A program made the translations under genes and the position numbers. Below are positions 26,539 through 34,669 of a DNA stretch of 64,000 nucleotides, piece by piece (positions within the stretch are counted from its first letter, which is position 1; each line of letters starts with the position of its first letter). The notes beneath the pieces were generated by a model. That model was not told the DNA's origin and searched no databases. It saw only the letters and a program-made list of their open reading frames with translations. The stretch spans positions 191,100 through 255,099 of the forward strand of contig CAWFRG010000014.1 of the NCBI GenBank assembly GCA_963818205.1. Reading direction: 5' to 3'. This stretch comes from CAVVYV01 sp963818205. GTDB taxonomy: Bacteria > Actinomycetota > Thermoleophilia > Solirubrobacterales > 70-9.

Positions 26539-26577
26539 GTTTGAGATCGGCGCGGACGACGAGCCGCGACAGCGGTG

Positions 26578-27967
26578 CTAATCCGGGGGCCTCACGGGTG
26601 GCGTCAGGGGAACCGTGATCCGCACTGTGGTCGCGGTTGCGCCGGAGTCGGCTATCTCCACTTCGCCACCGTGGGCGACCGCGATCGCTCTGGCGATCGC
26701 CAGGCCGAGCCCGGCGCCGCCCCCGGTCCGGCCCTCGTCGCCGCGGGTGAAGCGCTCGAACGCCTGGGCCTCGAACCCGTCGGGAAAGCCGGAGCCCTGG
26801 TCGGAGACCTCAAAGACGGTGGCGCCATTGTCCCGCCGGGCGCTTAGCCGCACGTCGCCTCCGCCATGGCGGAGGGCGTTCTCTGTCAGGTTGCCGAGCG
26901 CCTGCTCGATCCGGAGGGGATCGAGCTCCGAAGACTCAGCGTCGCTCGCGTCAACGACGATCTCCCGCCCTCCCTCGGTTGCCCGGCGAGCGAATCGCTC
27001 CCGAACGCGTTCGAGCAGCGTCTGAAGCTCCACCCGCTGGCGGGCGATCGGCAACCGGCCCTGGTCGGATCTGGCGATCACGAGGAGATCCTCGGCCAGC
27101 TGGGAGAGCCGATCGACCTCCTCGCGCGGCCGAGCTGAGAGCGGCCCGCAGCTCCTCGGGTGAGCGCTCCTGGCGGCCGGCGAGCTCGAGCTCCGTCCGC
27201 AGGACCGCCAGCGGCCCCCGGAGCTCGTGGCTGGCGTCGGCTACGAAGACGCGCTCGCGCTCGAGCGAGGCCTCGATCCTGTCGAGCATTTCGTTGAGCG
27301 TCGCGCCGAGCTGGTGGATCTCGTCGTCGGCGCGCGGCAGCGGCAGCCGCTCGCCGGTTCGCTCCAGGGTGATCTCCCGGGCCCGCCGTCGCATCGCCTC
27401 CACCGGCAGCAGCGCACGCCCGGCGAGCAGGTAGCCGAGCCCGCAGGCAAGGAGAAGGGCGATCGGGGCGCCGATCAGGAAGGAGCCGGCGAGCCCCGCA
27501 AGGGTCTCGCTGCGATCCTGGGTTGAGGCGCCGGCGACGACGATGAAGGAGCCGGTGGCGGAGTCGGCGGGGCTGGCGACGATCCTCGCCTCGCCCTCGA
27601 CGCTCGGAACCTCTCGGTCGCCGATCAGGATCGTCCCGCGGGCGGCGCGGTCGACCTCGGAGGGATTGAGAGGGCGCTGGCCCGGCGGCAGGGTCGAGGC
27701 GACCACCTGTCCGTTCTCGTCGAGGACCTGAGAGAAGCCCTCCTCGCTTTCGAGCAGACCGCCGCCCAGGTCGGGTGGGCCAGTGGAGCTGACAACCAGC
27801 GCCGCCAGGTCGTTGGCGCGCGCGTGAAGGCCATTGTCGATCGCGTCGTTGAGGTTGGAGGCCACCCGCAGGTAGACGAACAACACCGCCAGGACCAGGA
27901 CGAGGACCAGCGCCGCGGCGAAGGCCGCGGTCAGCCTCGCTCGGATCGAGAGCCGGTCGGCGATCAG
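26578..27967 (-). CDS. Sensor histidine kinase, CTG start, one frameshift
   Basis: About 460 residues. N-terminal helix (ADRLSIRARLTAAFAAALVL), extracytoplasmic domain, second helix LIGAPIALLLACGLGYLLAG, HAMP, the HisKA phospho-acceptor box FVADASHELRGPLAVLRTEL, and after a one-base frame change at 27121-27130 the catalytic domain (QALGNLTENALRHGGG, GSGFPDG, GAGLGLAIARAIAVAHGG). The only start that keeps the first helix is CTG at 27965-27967, overlapping the response-regulator stop as CTGA. It pairs with the upstream OmpR-type regulator. Confidence 0.9.
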
Positions 27968-28638
27968 GGCTCCTTGCGCAGCCGGTAACCGGCGCCGCGC
28001 ACGGTCTCGATGCTGTCCCGGCCGAAGGGCCGGTCGATCTTCTCGCGCAGGTAGCGGACGTAGACGTCGACGACGTTGGAGCGATTCTCGTAGTCGTAGT
28101 CCCAGCCGTGCTCGAGCAGCTGGAAGCGCGAGAGCACCTCGCCCGGGCGGCGCATGAACACCTCCAGCAGCGAGAACTCCTTGGCGGAGAGGGGGATCTC
28201 GGTGTCGCCTCGCCAGACCTGGCGGGTTGCCGGGTCGAGGCGGAGGTCGCCGACCTCGAGGAGGACGGGGCGTTCCACCGGTCCGCGCCGGGCGAGCGCC
28301 CGCAGCCGGGCGAGCAGCTCACCGAAGGAGAAGGGCTTGGTCAGATAGTCGTCGGCACCGCCGTCGAGCCCCGAGACCCGGTCCTCGACCGAGTCGCGCG
28401 CGGTGAGCATCAGGATCGGCGACCAGACGCTGTCGGCGCGGAGCCGGCGGCAGGTCTCGAAGCCGTCGATGCCGGGCAGCATCACGTCGAGGACGATCGC
28501 GTCGTATTCGGTCGAGCCCGCCATCCAGAGGGCGTCCTCGCCGCGGACGGCGACGTCGGCGGCCATCCCCTCCTCCCGCATGCCACGCCGGATCAGCGCG
28601 GCCATCTTCACCTCGTCCTCGACGATCAGGACCCGCAT
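27964..28638 (-). CDS. OmpR-family response regulator
   Basis: 224 residues. Receiver domain with acidic pocket VEDE, phospho-acceptor Asp in AIVLDVMLPGIDGF, TAR and KPF; C-terminal winged-helix (LSAKEFSLLEVFMRRPGEVLSR, NVVDVYVRYLREKID, IETVRGAGYRL). Promoter region upstream carries one of the four direct-repeat motifs, 32 bases before the start, so autoregulation is inferred. The kinase follows with overlapping codons. Confidence 0.95.
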   Translation of the reverse strand: MRVLIVEDEVKMAALIRRGMREEGMAADVAVRGEDALWMAGSTEYDAIVLDVMLPGIDGFETCRRLRADSVWSPILMLTARDSVEDRVSGLDGGADDYLTKPFSFGELLARLRALARRGPVERPVLLEVGDLRLDPATRQVWRGDTEIPLSAKEFSLLEVFMRRPGEVLSRFQLLEHGWDYDYENRSNVVDVYVRYLREKIDRPFGRDSIETVRGAGYRLRKEP

Positions 28639-28669
28639 CGGTGCTCCATGTTCTAAGAGTCTTGCCCAA

Positions 28670-28689
28670 AGATGAGAGAAAGATGAAAG
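28670..28689 (+). promoter_or_regulatory. Predicted response-regulator site 3 (autoregulatory)
   Basis: AGATGAGAGAAAGATGAAAG: the GATGA repeat with an 11-base period, just upstream of the response-regulator gene. Confidence 0.55.
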
Positions 28690-28717
28690 CGGCGGCCCCG
28701 GAGGCCGGGGCCGCCGC
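28689..28717 (-). terminator. Perfect 13-bp hairpin terminator
   Basis: GCGGCGGCCCCGG, loop AGG, CCGGGGCCGCCGC. On the minus strand it follows the small acidic protein gene (stop 28735-28737) and separates it from the two-component operon. Confidence 0.8.
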
Positions 28718-28734
28718 CGGATGGAGGAGAGGCG

Positions 28735-28991
28735 CTAGTCGTCCTCGCCCTGGCCCTCCTGCTCGCCGGCGTCGTCATCGCCGGGGCCGTCGTCCTCGTT
28801 CTCGGCCGAGCCCTCAGCCTCTGCCGCCTCGCCCTTCTCGCCGGCCTCGTTCTCGCCGCTCGCTGCTGAGAGGCGCTTGCCGGGGCGGTCGACTGATCGT
28901 TACCGCCACCGGCGCTCGCCAGCGCGGCGCCGCCGAGGGCGAGCGCCACCAGGGCAAGCACCCCGGCGATCACCTTCTTCATTCGTGTCAT
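28735..28991 (-). CDS. Small exported protein with highly acidic tail, one frameshift
   Basis: About 85 residues. Starts MTRMKKVIAGVLALVALALG (signal peptide or anchor), then GGGNDQSTAPASASQQ. Near 28857-28863 the frame changes; the continuing frame gives SGENEAGEKGEAAEAEGSAE and an Asp/Glu-rich end closing at TAG. The acidic tail resembles that of the PepSY protein at 24693. AGGAG lies five bases before ATG. Predicted site 4 is upstream and a terminator downstream, so it probably belongs to the same regulon. Confidence 0.65.
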
Positions 28992-29043
28992 CAGATCTCC
29001 TTTGCTCGTCCCCACGCTCCCGAGCGGCGAAGCTAAGGAGGGC

Positions 29044-29063
29044 CGATGAGATGGCAATGAAAG
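29044..29063 (+). promoter_or_regulatory. Predicted response-regulator site 4
   Basis: CGATGAGATGGCAATGAAAG, 53 bases upstream of the acidic protein gene on the minus strand. It also overlaps the first possible start of the VOC gene at 29051. Confidence 0.55.
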
Positions 29064-29443
29064 CGCGAGGCGGCATACTCGGACGCGTGCCCGCCCCGCT
29101 GATCGAGTTCCCTGCCGATGACCCGGATCGCGCCCTCCGCTTCTGGCAGGGGGTCATCGGAGCTTCCCTGTCTCCGAGGGCGGCCGACGCCGGATCGGGC
29201 TGGGAAGCCGAGGCCGACGGCCTTCGACTCGGGATCCATGAGCGCGGCCCCGGCCCCGGCGACACCGCCTCCCTCCCCTACTTCACCGTCGCGGACCTCC
29301 CCGAGACGCTCGAGCGCATTCAGGAGCTCGGCGGCTCGGTGATCCACCCCGGCGATCGCTGGGCGATCTGCCGCGACTCCGAGGGCAGCCCCTTTGCCCT
29401 GGCCGCGGAGCCGAGACCTGGTAGGGTCGGCGCAGCGAATTGA
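29051..29443 (+). CDS. VOC-family (glyoxalase-like) protein
   Basis: Single-module vicinal-oxygen-chelate protein: LIEFPADDPDRALRFWQGVI, TVADLPETLERIQELGGSVI and the C-terminal CRDSEGSPFALAAE. Two starts are possible: ATG 29051 with AGGAGG nine bases upstream (130 residues), or GTG 29087, which gives the more usual VOC N-terminus PAPLIEF and leaves regulatory site 4 non-coding. Substrate unknown. Confidence 0.85.
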   Translation: MAMKARGGILGRVPAPLIEFPADDPDRALRFWQGVIGASLSPRAADAGSGWEAEADGLRLGIHERGPGPGDTASLPYFTVADLPETLERIQELGGSVIHPGDRWAICRDSEGSPFALAAEPRPGRVGAAN

Positions 29444-29464
29444 CCGTGAGACCTATGCCAGAAG

Positions 29465-29539
29465 TCGGGGCGCCCGGATTCGAACCGGGGATCTCGTGGA
29501 CCCAGACCACGCGCGATGACCAGGCTGCGCTACGCCCCG
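29465..29539 (-). tRNA. tRNA-Pro (TGG)
   Basis: Acceptor CGGGGCG/CGCCCCG with discriminator A, D arm starting GCGC, anticodon stem CGTGG/CCACG around TCTGGGT, T arm CCCGG TTCGAAT CCGGG. Read with a seven-base loop the anticodon is TGG, and position 33 is C instead of the near-universal T. CCA not encoded. Confidence 0.9.
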
Positions 29540-29553
29540 AACGGAAGCCGAGT

Positions 29554-30238
29554 CTAGCCAGCGTCGCCTGGAGGCAATCGACCCATCCCTGCAGTCGCGC
29601 GCGTAAGTCCGTGTCGTTGGTGGCGACCGTGAGAACCCCGTGCTGCGATCGCCAGGTCCGCGGCCTTTAGCTGGTTGCTGTTCGACTTGCGCTGAAGTCG
29701 GATCTGGCTCGGGCCGACTCCGAGTTGCTCACCCCAGAAACGGCGGAGAGCTCTGAGATCCTGATCAGCGTGGAACTGCACCGAGTAGGTGAGCTTGTTG
29801 CGGGAGAGCTCGCTGATCCACGCGGCGACGAAAACGATGATCGCAGGATCCGAGTTGGCGATCGAGACCACATTCCTGTTCCGCTTGTACCCCTCCGCGA
29901 TGAACAGGGTCACAAACTCCAGGAATCCGGATCTCTCCTTCAGCCGGTCGAACGAGTCCTTCCCCTCCCGAGTCGTACGCCCTCTCCCGGAGCCGTAGGT
30001 ATTTCGCCCGCATGGCGTCGTTGCCGAGGCGGTGAGGGGGAGGCTTTGCGTTCTCGACGCAACGCTCGGGGCGTGGCATATCACCAACCCAGAAGAAGAC
30101 CGTGGTGCGGGAAACCGCTAGGCGCTCGGCGATCTCGTCAATCGTGAGCTGCCTGTGGCGCCGTAGCTCCCGCGCCTTCTCCCTCATGTATGCCGGATAG
30201 GTCACTCGCCCATTTGAATCCGTCACCCTTATGAGCAT
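29554..30238 (-). pseudogene. HTH / homing-endonuclease-like protein, frameshifted, running into tRNA-Pro
   Basis: The start region MLIRVTDSNGRVTYPAYMRE leads to a resolvase-like HTH (LTIDEIAERLAVSRTTVFFW). After a frame change at 29967-29973 it continues DSFDRLKERSG, FVTLFIAEGYKRNRNVVSIA and LRALRRFWGEQLGVGPSQIR, LAGLIDADG-like in appearance. A second frame change at 29658-29665 restores WRSQHGVLTVATNDTDLRAR, the expected end, which then meets tRNA-Pro without a clean stop. Family: HTH proteins with an endonuclease-like domain, common in actinobacteria. Probably decayed or error-ridden; several starts (30268, 30238, 30187) are possible. Confidence 0.55.
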
Positions 30239-30311
30239 TGCGCGCAGGATGTGACGAAAGTGCAACATCGGCGCGGGACGACGGGTTAGCGGCCTGACTA
30301 GGGTTCGCGGA

Positions 30312-31559
30312 ATGGCTGGGGTCGAACCACTGCGGGCTTTGCACTACGACCTCGGCAGGGTCGGATCGCTGGCCGCGGTGACCTCGCCGCCCTACGACGT
30401 GATCGACGAGGAGCAGCGGGAGGAGCTCGCGGACCGCTCGCCGTACAACGTGGTCGAGATCGACCTCCCGCGCGACCCCGCCGGCGGCGATCCCTACGAG
30501 CATGCCGCGCGGCTGCTCGACTTCTGGAAACGGGAGGGCGTCCTGGTCGAGGACGAGGAGCCGGCGATCTGGGCGCTGGAGCAGGACTACGACGGCCCCG
30601 ACGGCCGCCGCCTCAGCCGCCGGGGCTTCCTCGCCCGGGTGAAGCTGGCGCCCTACGGCGAGGGCATCCGCCCCCACGAGCGCACCCAGCCGGGCCCGAA
30701 GGAGGACCGGCTGCGGCTGACGCGCGCGACCAAGCACAACCTCTCTCCGATCTTCTCGCTCCATCCCGGCGACGCCTGGCGGCACATCGGCCCCGCCCTC
30801 GAGGACCCGTGGGACGAGGTCACCGATGACGAGGGCACCACCCACCGCGTCTGGCGGGTCGGCGACCCCGGCGTCCACGAGGCGATCGCCGCGGAGCTGG
30901 CAGATCGCGAGCTGCTGATCGCCGACGGCCACCACCGCTACGAGACTTCCCTCGCCTACCAGCGCGAGGTCGGGGCGGGAGGCGCGGCCGACTACGTCCT
31001 GATGGCGCTGGTCTCGCTCGAAGACCCCGGGCTCACCGTCTTCCCCACCCACCGCCTGCTCAAGGACCTCACTGATGAGCAGCGCGAGCGGATCCGCGCC
31101 GTGGCGACGGAGCACTTCGAGCTGGAGGAGGTTCCCGAGGCCGAGATCGTCCCCTCCCCCGACGACCCTCCCGGGACCTTCGGCTACATGGACGCCCACC
31201 ACCTGAAGCCATGGCGGCTGCGGCTGAAGGACCGGGAGCTGCTGGAGCGCGAGCTCGGCGATCACTCCGAGCCCTACCGCCGCCTCGGTGCCGCCGCCCT
31301 CGAACAGCTCTTCCTCACCGGCGCCGTCGGCCTGAGCCCGGAGGACATCGCCGCCAAGCGCGGCCTCGGCTACACCCCCGATGCCGGCGAGGCTGTCGCG
31401 AAGCTGCGGGCGGGCGAGTACGACGCCGCCTTCTTCCTCGGGCCGACCCCGGTGGAGCTGGTCCGGGAGGTCGCCGCCGCCGGGGAGACGATGCCGCCGA
31501 AGTCGACCTACTTCTTCCCGAAGCTGCTCACCGGGATCGTCTTCAACCCGCTGAGCTGA
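30312..31559 (+). CDS. DUF1015 family protein
   Basis: 415 residues, full length. Hallmarks are LAAVTSPPYDVID at the start, NVVEIDLPRD, the ELLIADGHHRYETSLAY motif and PPKSTYFFPKLLTGIVF at the end. The family is widespread and possibly a kinase-like or serine-metabolism protein, but its activity is not established. The cobalamin adenosyltransferase gene follows 14 bases later. Confidence 0.92.
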   Translation: MAGVEPLRALHYDLGRVGSLAAVTSPPYDVIDEEQREELADRSPYNVVEIDLPRDPAGGDPYEHAARLLDFWKREGVLVEDEEPAIWALEQDYDGPDGRRLSRRGFLARVKLAPYGEGIRPHERTQPGPKEDRLRLTRATKHNLSPIFSLHPGDAWRHIGPALEDPWDEVTDDEGTTHRVWRVGDPGVHEAIAAELADRELLIADGHHRYETSLAYQREVGAGGAADYVLMALVSLEDPGLTVFPTHRLLKDLTDEQRERIRAVATEHFELEEVPEAEIVPSPDDPPGTFGYMDAHHLKPWRLRLKDRELLERELGDHSEPYRRLGAAALEQLFLTGAVGLSPEDIAAKRGLGYTPDAGEAVAKLRAGEYDAAFFLGPTPVELVREVAAAGETMPPKSTYFFPKLLTGIVFNPLS

Positions 31560-31573
31560 AGGTCGGCCCGAGC

Positions 31574-32161
31574 GTGGTCAAGATCTACACGCGAAGGGCG
31601 ACGACGGCAGCACCTCGCTCTGGTACGGCGGCCGGGTCGCCAAGCACGACGCCCGCACCGAGGCCTACGGCTCGATCGACGAGGCGAACTCCGCCCTCGG
31701 CGTCGCCCGCGCCCTCTGCGGCTCCCGCAAGCACCGCGACCTCGGCCTCCGACCTGCTCCAGCTCCAGCAGGACCTGTTCGTCGCCGGGGCCGAGCTCGC
31801 GACCGCGCCGGAGGCGAGCGAGCGGCTCGAGGACGGGGTGAGCAGGATCACCGACGGGATGGTCGAGGCGCTCGAGGTGGACATCGATCGCTACATGCGC
31901 CAGGTCGACCTGCCACCGCAGTTCGTGATCCCAGGAGGGACCGAGCTCTCCGCGGCGCTCGACGTGGCGCGAACCGCGATCCGGCGGGCCGAGCGCCGGG
32001 TGGTCGCCCTCCGCGACTCCGATGGGCTCGCCTCGGAGGCGGTCCTGCGCTTCCTCAACCGCGCCTCCGACCTCGCCTTCGCGATGGCGCGGTTCGCCGA
32101 CGAGCCCAACCCCGAGCTGTTCGCGGGGAGAAGGGAGGCCAAGGATGGAAACGACGCGTAG
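31574..32161 (+). CDS. Cob(I)yrinic acid a,c-diamide adenosyltransferase (PduO type), two compensating frameshifts
   Basis: 195 residues reconstructed. Starts VVKIYTR at GTG 31574; after a missing base at 31591-31596 the frame gives KGDDGSTSLWYGGRVAKHDA and EAYGSIDEANSALGVARAL, the ATP/corrinoid-binding N-terminus, and an extra base at 31741-31746 returns to DLLQLQQDLFVAGAELAT and the conserved FLNRASDLAFAMAR end. The enzyme makes adenosylcobalamin from cob(I)alamin and ATP. The exact net length supports sequence errors rather than decay. Confidence 0.85.
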   Translation: MVKIYTRRATTAAPRSGTAAGSPSTTPAPRPTARSTRRTPPSASPAPSAAPASTATSASDLLQLQQDLFVAGAELATAPEASERLEDGVSRITDGMVEALEVDIDRYMRQVDLPPQFVIPGGTELSAALDVARTAIRRAERRVVALRDSDGLASEAVLRFLNRASDLAFAMARFADEPNPELFAGRREAKDGNDA

Positions 32162-32567
32162 CGCAGTCGCCCGCCGCCGCCAGGGCTACCAGCACGACAT
32201 CGAGATCCGGGACCACCGCCTGGTCGCCGATGAGCCGGAGGACGAAGGCGGCGACGACGCCGGCCCGCGTCCGACCGAGCTGCTCGCGGCCTCGCTGGCG
32301 AGCTGCACCGCGATCACGATCGAGATGTACGCCGACCGCAAGGGGTGGGATCTGGGCACGGTCGAGGTGACCGTTGAATACGAGCCGGCGTCCACCGAGC
32401 GAGCCTCCCAGCTTCGACGTGACGATCCGGACACCGCTCGAGGAGGAGCTCACCGACGAGCAGCGCAAGCGGATCCTGGTGATCGCCGGCAAGTGCCCCG
32501 TCCATCGCGTACTCACTGGCCACAGGACGTCGAGATGACGGACTCGCTGAAGATGTTCGAGGAGTGA
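32145..32567 (+). CDS. OsmC-family protein, two compensating frameshifts
   Basis: 140 residues. GPRPTELLAASLASCTAITI carries the OsmC Cys; a second Cys lies in KCPVHRVLTG, read after a frame change at 32401-32408 and before another at 32518-32524 that returns to DVEMTDSLKMFEE. OsmC-type proteins are thiol peroxidases or related. The start overlaps the adenosyltransferase gene by 17 bases; the SDR gene starts 10 bases later. Confidence 0.82.
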   Translation: METTRSAVARRRQGYQHDIEIRDHRLVADEPEDEGGDDAGPRPTELLAASLASCTAITIEMYADRKGWDLGTVEVTVEYEPASTERASQLRRDDPDTARGGAHRRAAQADPGDRRQVPRPSRTHWPQDVEMTDSLKMFEE

Positions 32568-32577
32568 CGGCATTGCT

Positions 32578-33395
32578 GTGGACTTCGGACTGAGCGGCAG
32601 AGGCTGCGTCGTCACCGGCGCCAGCCGGGGCATCGGCCGGGCGACGGCGCGGATCCTCTGCGCCGAGGGAGCGAAGGTGCTGCTGGTCGCCCGCACGGAG
32701 GAGCAGCTGTTGGAGGCCGCCGACGAGTGCGCCGCCGCCGGCGAGGAAGCCGGCGGCCAGGCCGAGTCGCTGGCCGCCGACCTGAGCGAGCCGGAGGCGG
32801 CCGCCGAGGGTCGTCGCCGAAGCCGAGGCAGCGCTTCGGCCAGCGTGGACGTCCTCGTCAACAACGCCGGCACCGCGCGCTGGCGCGACCTGGACGACGT
32901 TCCCGACGAGGACTGGTACGCGGCCTGGGAGCTGAACGTGATGGCCCCGACTGCGGCTGATGCGGGCGGCGGTGCCCGGCGATGCGCGAGCGCGGCTGGG
33001 GCCGGGTGGTGAACGTCTCCAGCACCGCCGGCAAGCGGCCCTCCGCGGCGATGGCCGAGTACTCGGTCGCGAAGGCGGCGGAGCTCTCCCTCTCGCGTCT
33101 CTACGCCGACCGCTGCGCCGCCGACGGGGTGCTGGTGAACGCGATCTGCCCGGGGCCGGTGAAGTCGGAGATGTGGATGGAGCCGGGCGGGCTGCTCGAC
33201 CAGTCGAAGGAGATGGGCGGGTACGAGACCCGCGAGGAGGCCCTCGAGGCGGCGGGCGCCAGGCGCCCGATCGGGCGCCTCGCCGAGGTCGAGGAGATCG
33301 CCGGCGCGATCGCCTTCCTCTGCTCCGAGCACGCCTCCTACGTCGCCGGCGCCGCCTGGAGCGTCGACGGCGGCACCGTCCAGGTGATCATCTAG
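32578..33395 (+). CDS. Short-chain dehydrogenase/reductase, several frameshifts
   Basis: About 270 residues reconstructed. NAD(P)-binding CVVTGASRGIGRATARIL, VDVLVNNAGTARWRD, catalytic Ser in VVNVSSTAGKRPSAA and YSVAKAAELSLSRLY (YxxxK), then ICPGPVKSEMW and the C-terminal YVAGAAWSVDGGTVQVII. Frame changes are needed near 32806-32812, 32834-32842, 32946-32952 and 32974-32981; they cancel in pairs. Start GTG 32578. Substrate unknown; classical SDRs act on alcohols, sugars or acyl carriers. Confidence 0.8.
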
Positions 33396-33451
33396 GGACG
33401 CGACTTCCGGGCCACCGGATCGCCTGCGCCCTGCAGGTAGCGTCCCGCCTG

Positions 33452-34024
33452 ATGGCGAAGCAGCCCCTGACCGACCTCCTTCTCGACCCTGCCGAGGCCT
33501 CGCGGATGGACGCCGCCGGAGGCCGCACCGATGCCGCGGTGCTGATCCCAATGCACGGCTGGCCCGACAACCCCGGGCTGGTCTTCACCGAGCGGCGCGG
33601 CGACCTGCGCCGCCACGCCGGCGAGGTCTCCTTCCCCGGCGGCCGGCGCGACCCCGGCGAGGAGCTGCTGGAGACCGCCCTGCGCGAGGCCGAGGAGGAA
33701 ATCGGCCTCGACCGGGAGAGGGTCGAGATCGCCGGCTGCCTGCCGCCGGTGGGCACCTTCGTCACCGGCTACAAGGTCCACCCCTTCGTCGGGCTGATCG
33801 AGGAGGGGCTGCGCTTCGAGCCCAACCCCGCCGAGGTCGAGAGCGTCCTGGTCGCCTCCCTCGACGACCTCCGGGCCGGCTACGGGAAGCGCCGGCTGGT
33901 GCGTCGCGGGATGCCGATCAAGACCGACAGCTACGTTTTGGGCGACGTTCTGATCTGGGGCGCGACCGCGCGGATCCTCGGCGAGCTCCTCAGGAGACTC
34001 GACCCAAACAAGGAGGCAGGATGA
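33452..34024 (+). CDS. Nudix hydrolase, CoA-pyrophosphatase type
   Basis: 190 residues. Intact Nudix box GGRRDPGEELLETALREAEE followed by EIGL, preceded by GEVSFPGG, the arrangement of the NudL/CoA diphosphatase subgroup; LPPVGTFVTGYKVHPFVG is also typical. Start ATG 33452. Its stop overlaps the next start (ATGA), so the two are co-translated. Confidence 0.92.
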   Translation: MAKQPLTDLLLDPAEASRMDAAGGRTDAAVLIPMHGWPDNPGLVFTERRGDLRRHAGEVSFPGGRRDPGEELLETALREAEEEIGLDRERVEIAGCLPPVGTFVTGYKVHPFVGLIEEGLRFEPNPAEVESVLVASLDDLRAGYGKRRLVRRGMPIKTDSYVLGDVLIWGATARILGELLRRLDPNKEAG

Positions 34025-34661
34025 GCAAGTTCAGGTTCCATCTCTCAGTCTCGGCCGACGGCTACGTGGCCGGCCCCGACCAGAGCGAGGAGAACCCGCT
34101 CGGCGTCGGCGGCGAGCAGCTGCACGAATGGGTCATTCCCTTGGCGGCCTGGCGCCAGCCCCACGGCAAGGAGGGCGGCGAGGTCAACGCGAGCACGTCC
34201 GTCGTCGAGGAGCTACAGCGCAACGTCGGCGCCGGCGTGATGGGCCGCAACATGTTCGGCCCGATCGGGGGGGCGACTGGGGGGACGAGTCGTGGAAGGG
34301 CTGGTGGGGCGAGAGTCCTCCCTTTCAGTGCCCGGTCTTCGTGCTCACCCATCACGAACGCGAGCCCCTCGCGATGGAGGGAGGGACGACCTTCAGCTTC
34401 GTCACCGACGGAATCGAGTCGGCACTGGAGCAGGCCAGGGAAGCCGCCGGCGGCAAGGACGTTCAGCTCCACGGAGGCGCCGGCGTCGCCCAGCAGTACC
34501 TGTCCGCCGGGCTGATCGACGAGTTCGAGCTCCACATCGTCCCGGTCGTCCTCGGCGGCGGCGAGCGACTGCTGGACAACGTCGGCGAGCTGGAGCTCGA
34601 GCAGCTACGGGCGATCGAGGCGCCCGGCGTCACCCACATCAAGTACCGCGTCGTGAAGTGA
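34021..34661 (+). CDS. Dihydrofolate-reductase-like (RibD C-terminal domain) protein, one frameshift
   Basis: About 213 residues. MSKFRFHLSVSADGYVAGPD is the typical start; NVGAGVMGRNMFGPIGG leads into a run of seven G (34267-34273) where one base must be dropped, after which GDWGDESWKGWWGE, TFSFVTDGIESALEQARE and LHIVPVVLGGGERLL follow. These proteins reduce deaminated pyrimidine- or pteridine-type substrates with NADPH, specificity unknown. The G-run strongly suggests a sequencing error. Confidence 0.85.
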
Positions 34662-34669
34662 GCTGAGCC

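Noticed and set aside
31574..33395. Programmed ribosomal frameshifting in the adenosyltransferase, OsmC and SDR genes
   Set aside because: Several changes in each of three unrelated housekeeping-type genes, in both directions and without slippery sites or stimulatory structures; sequence error fits better.
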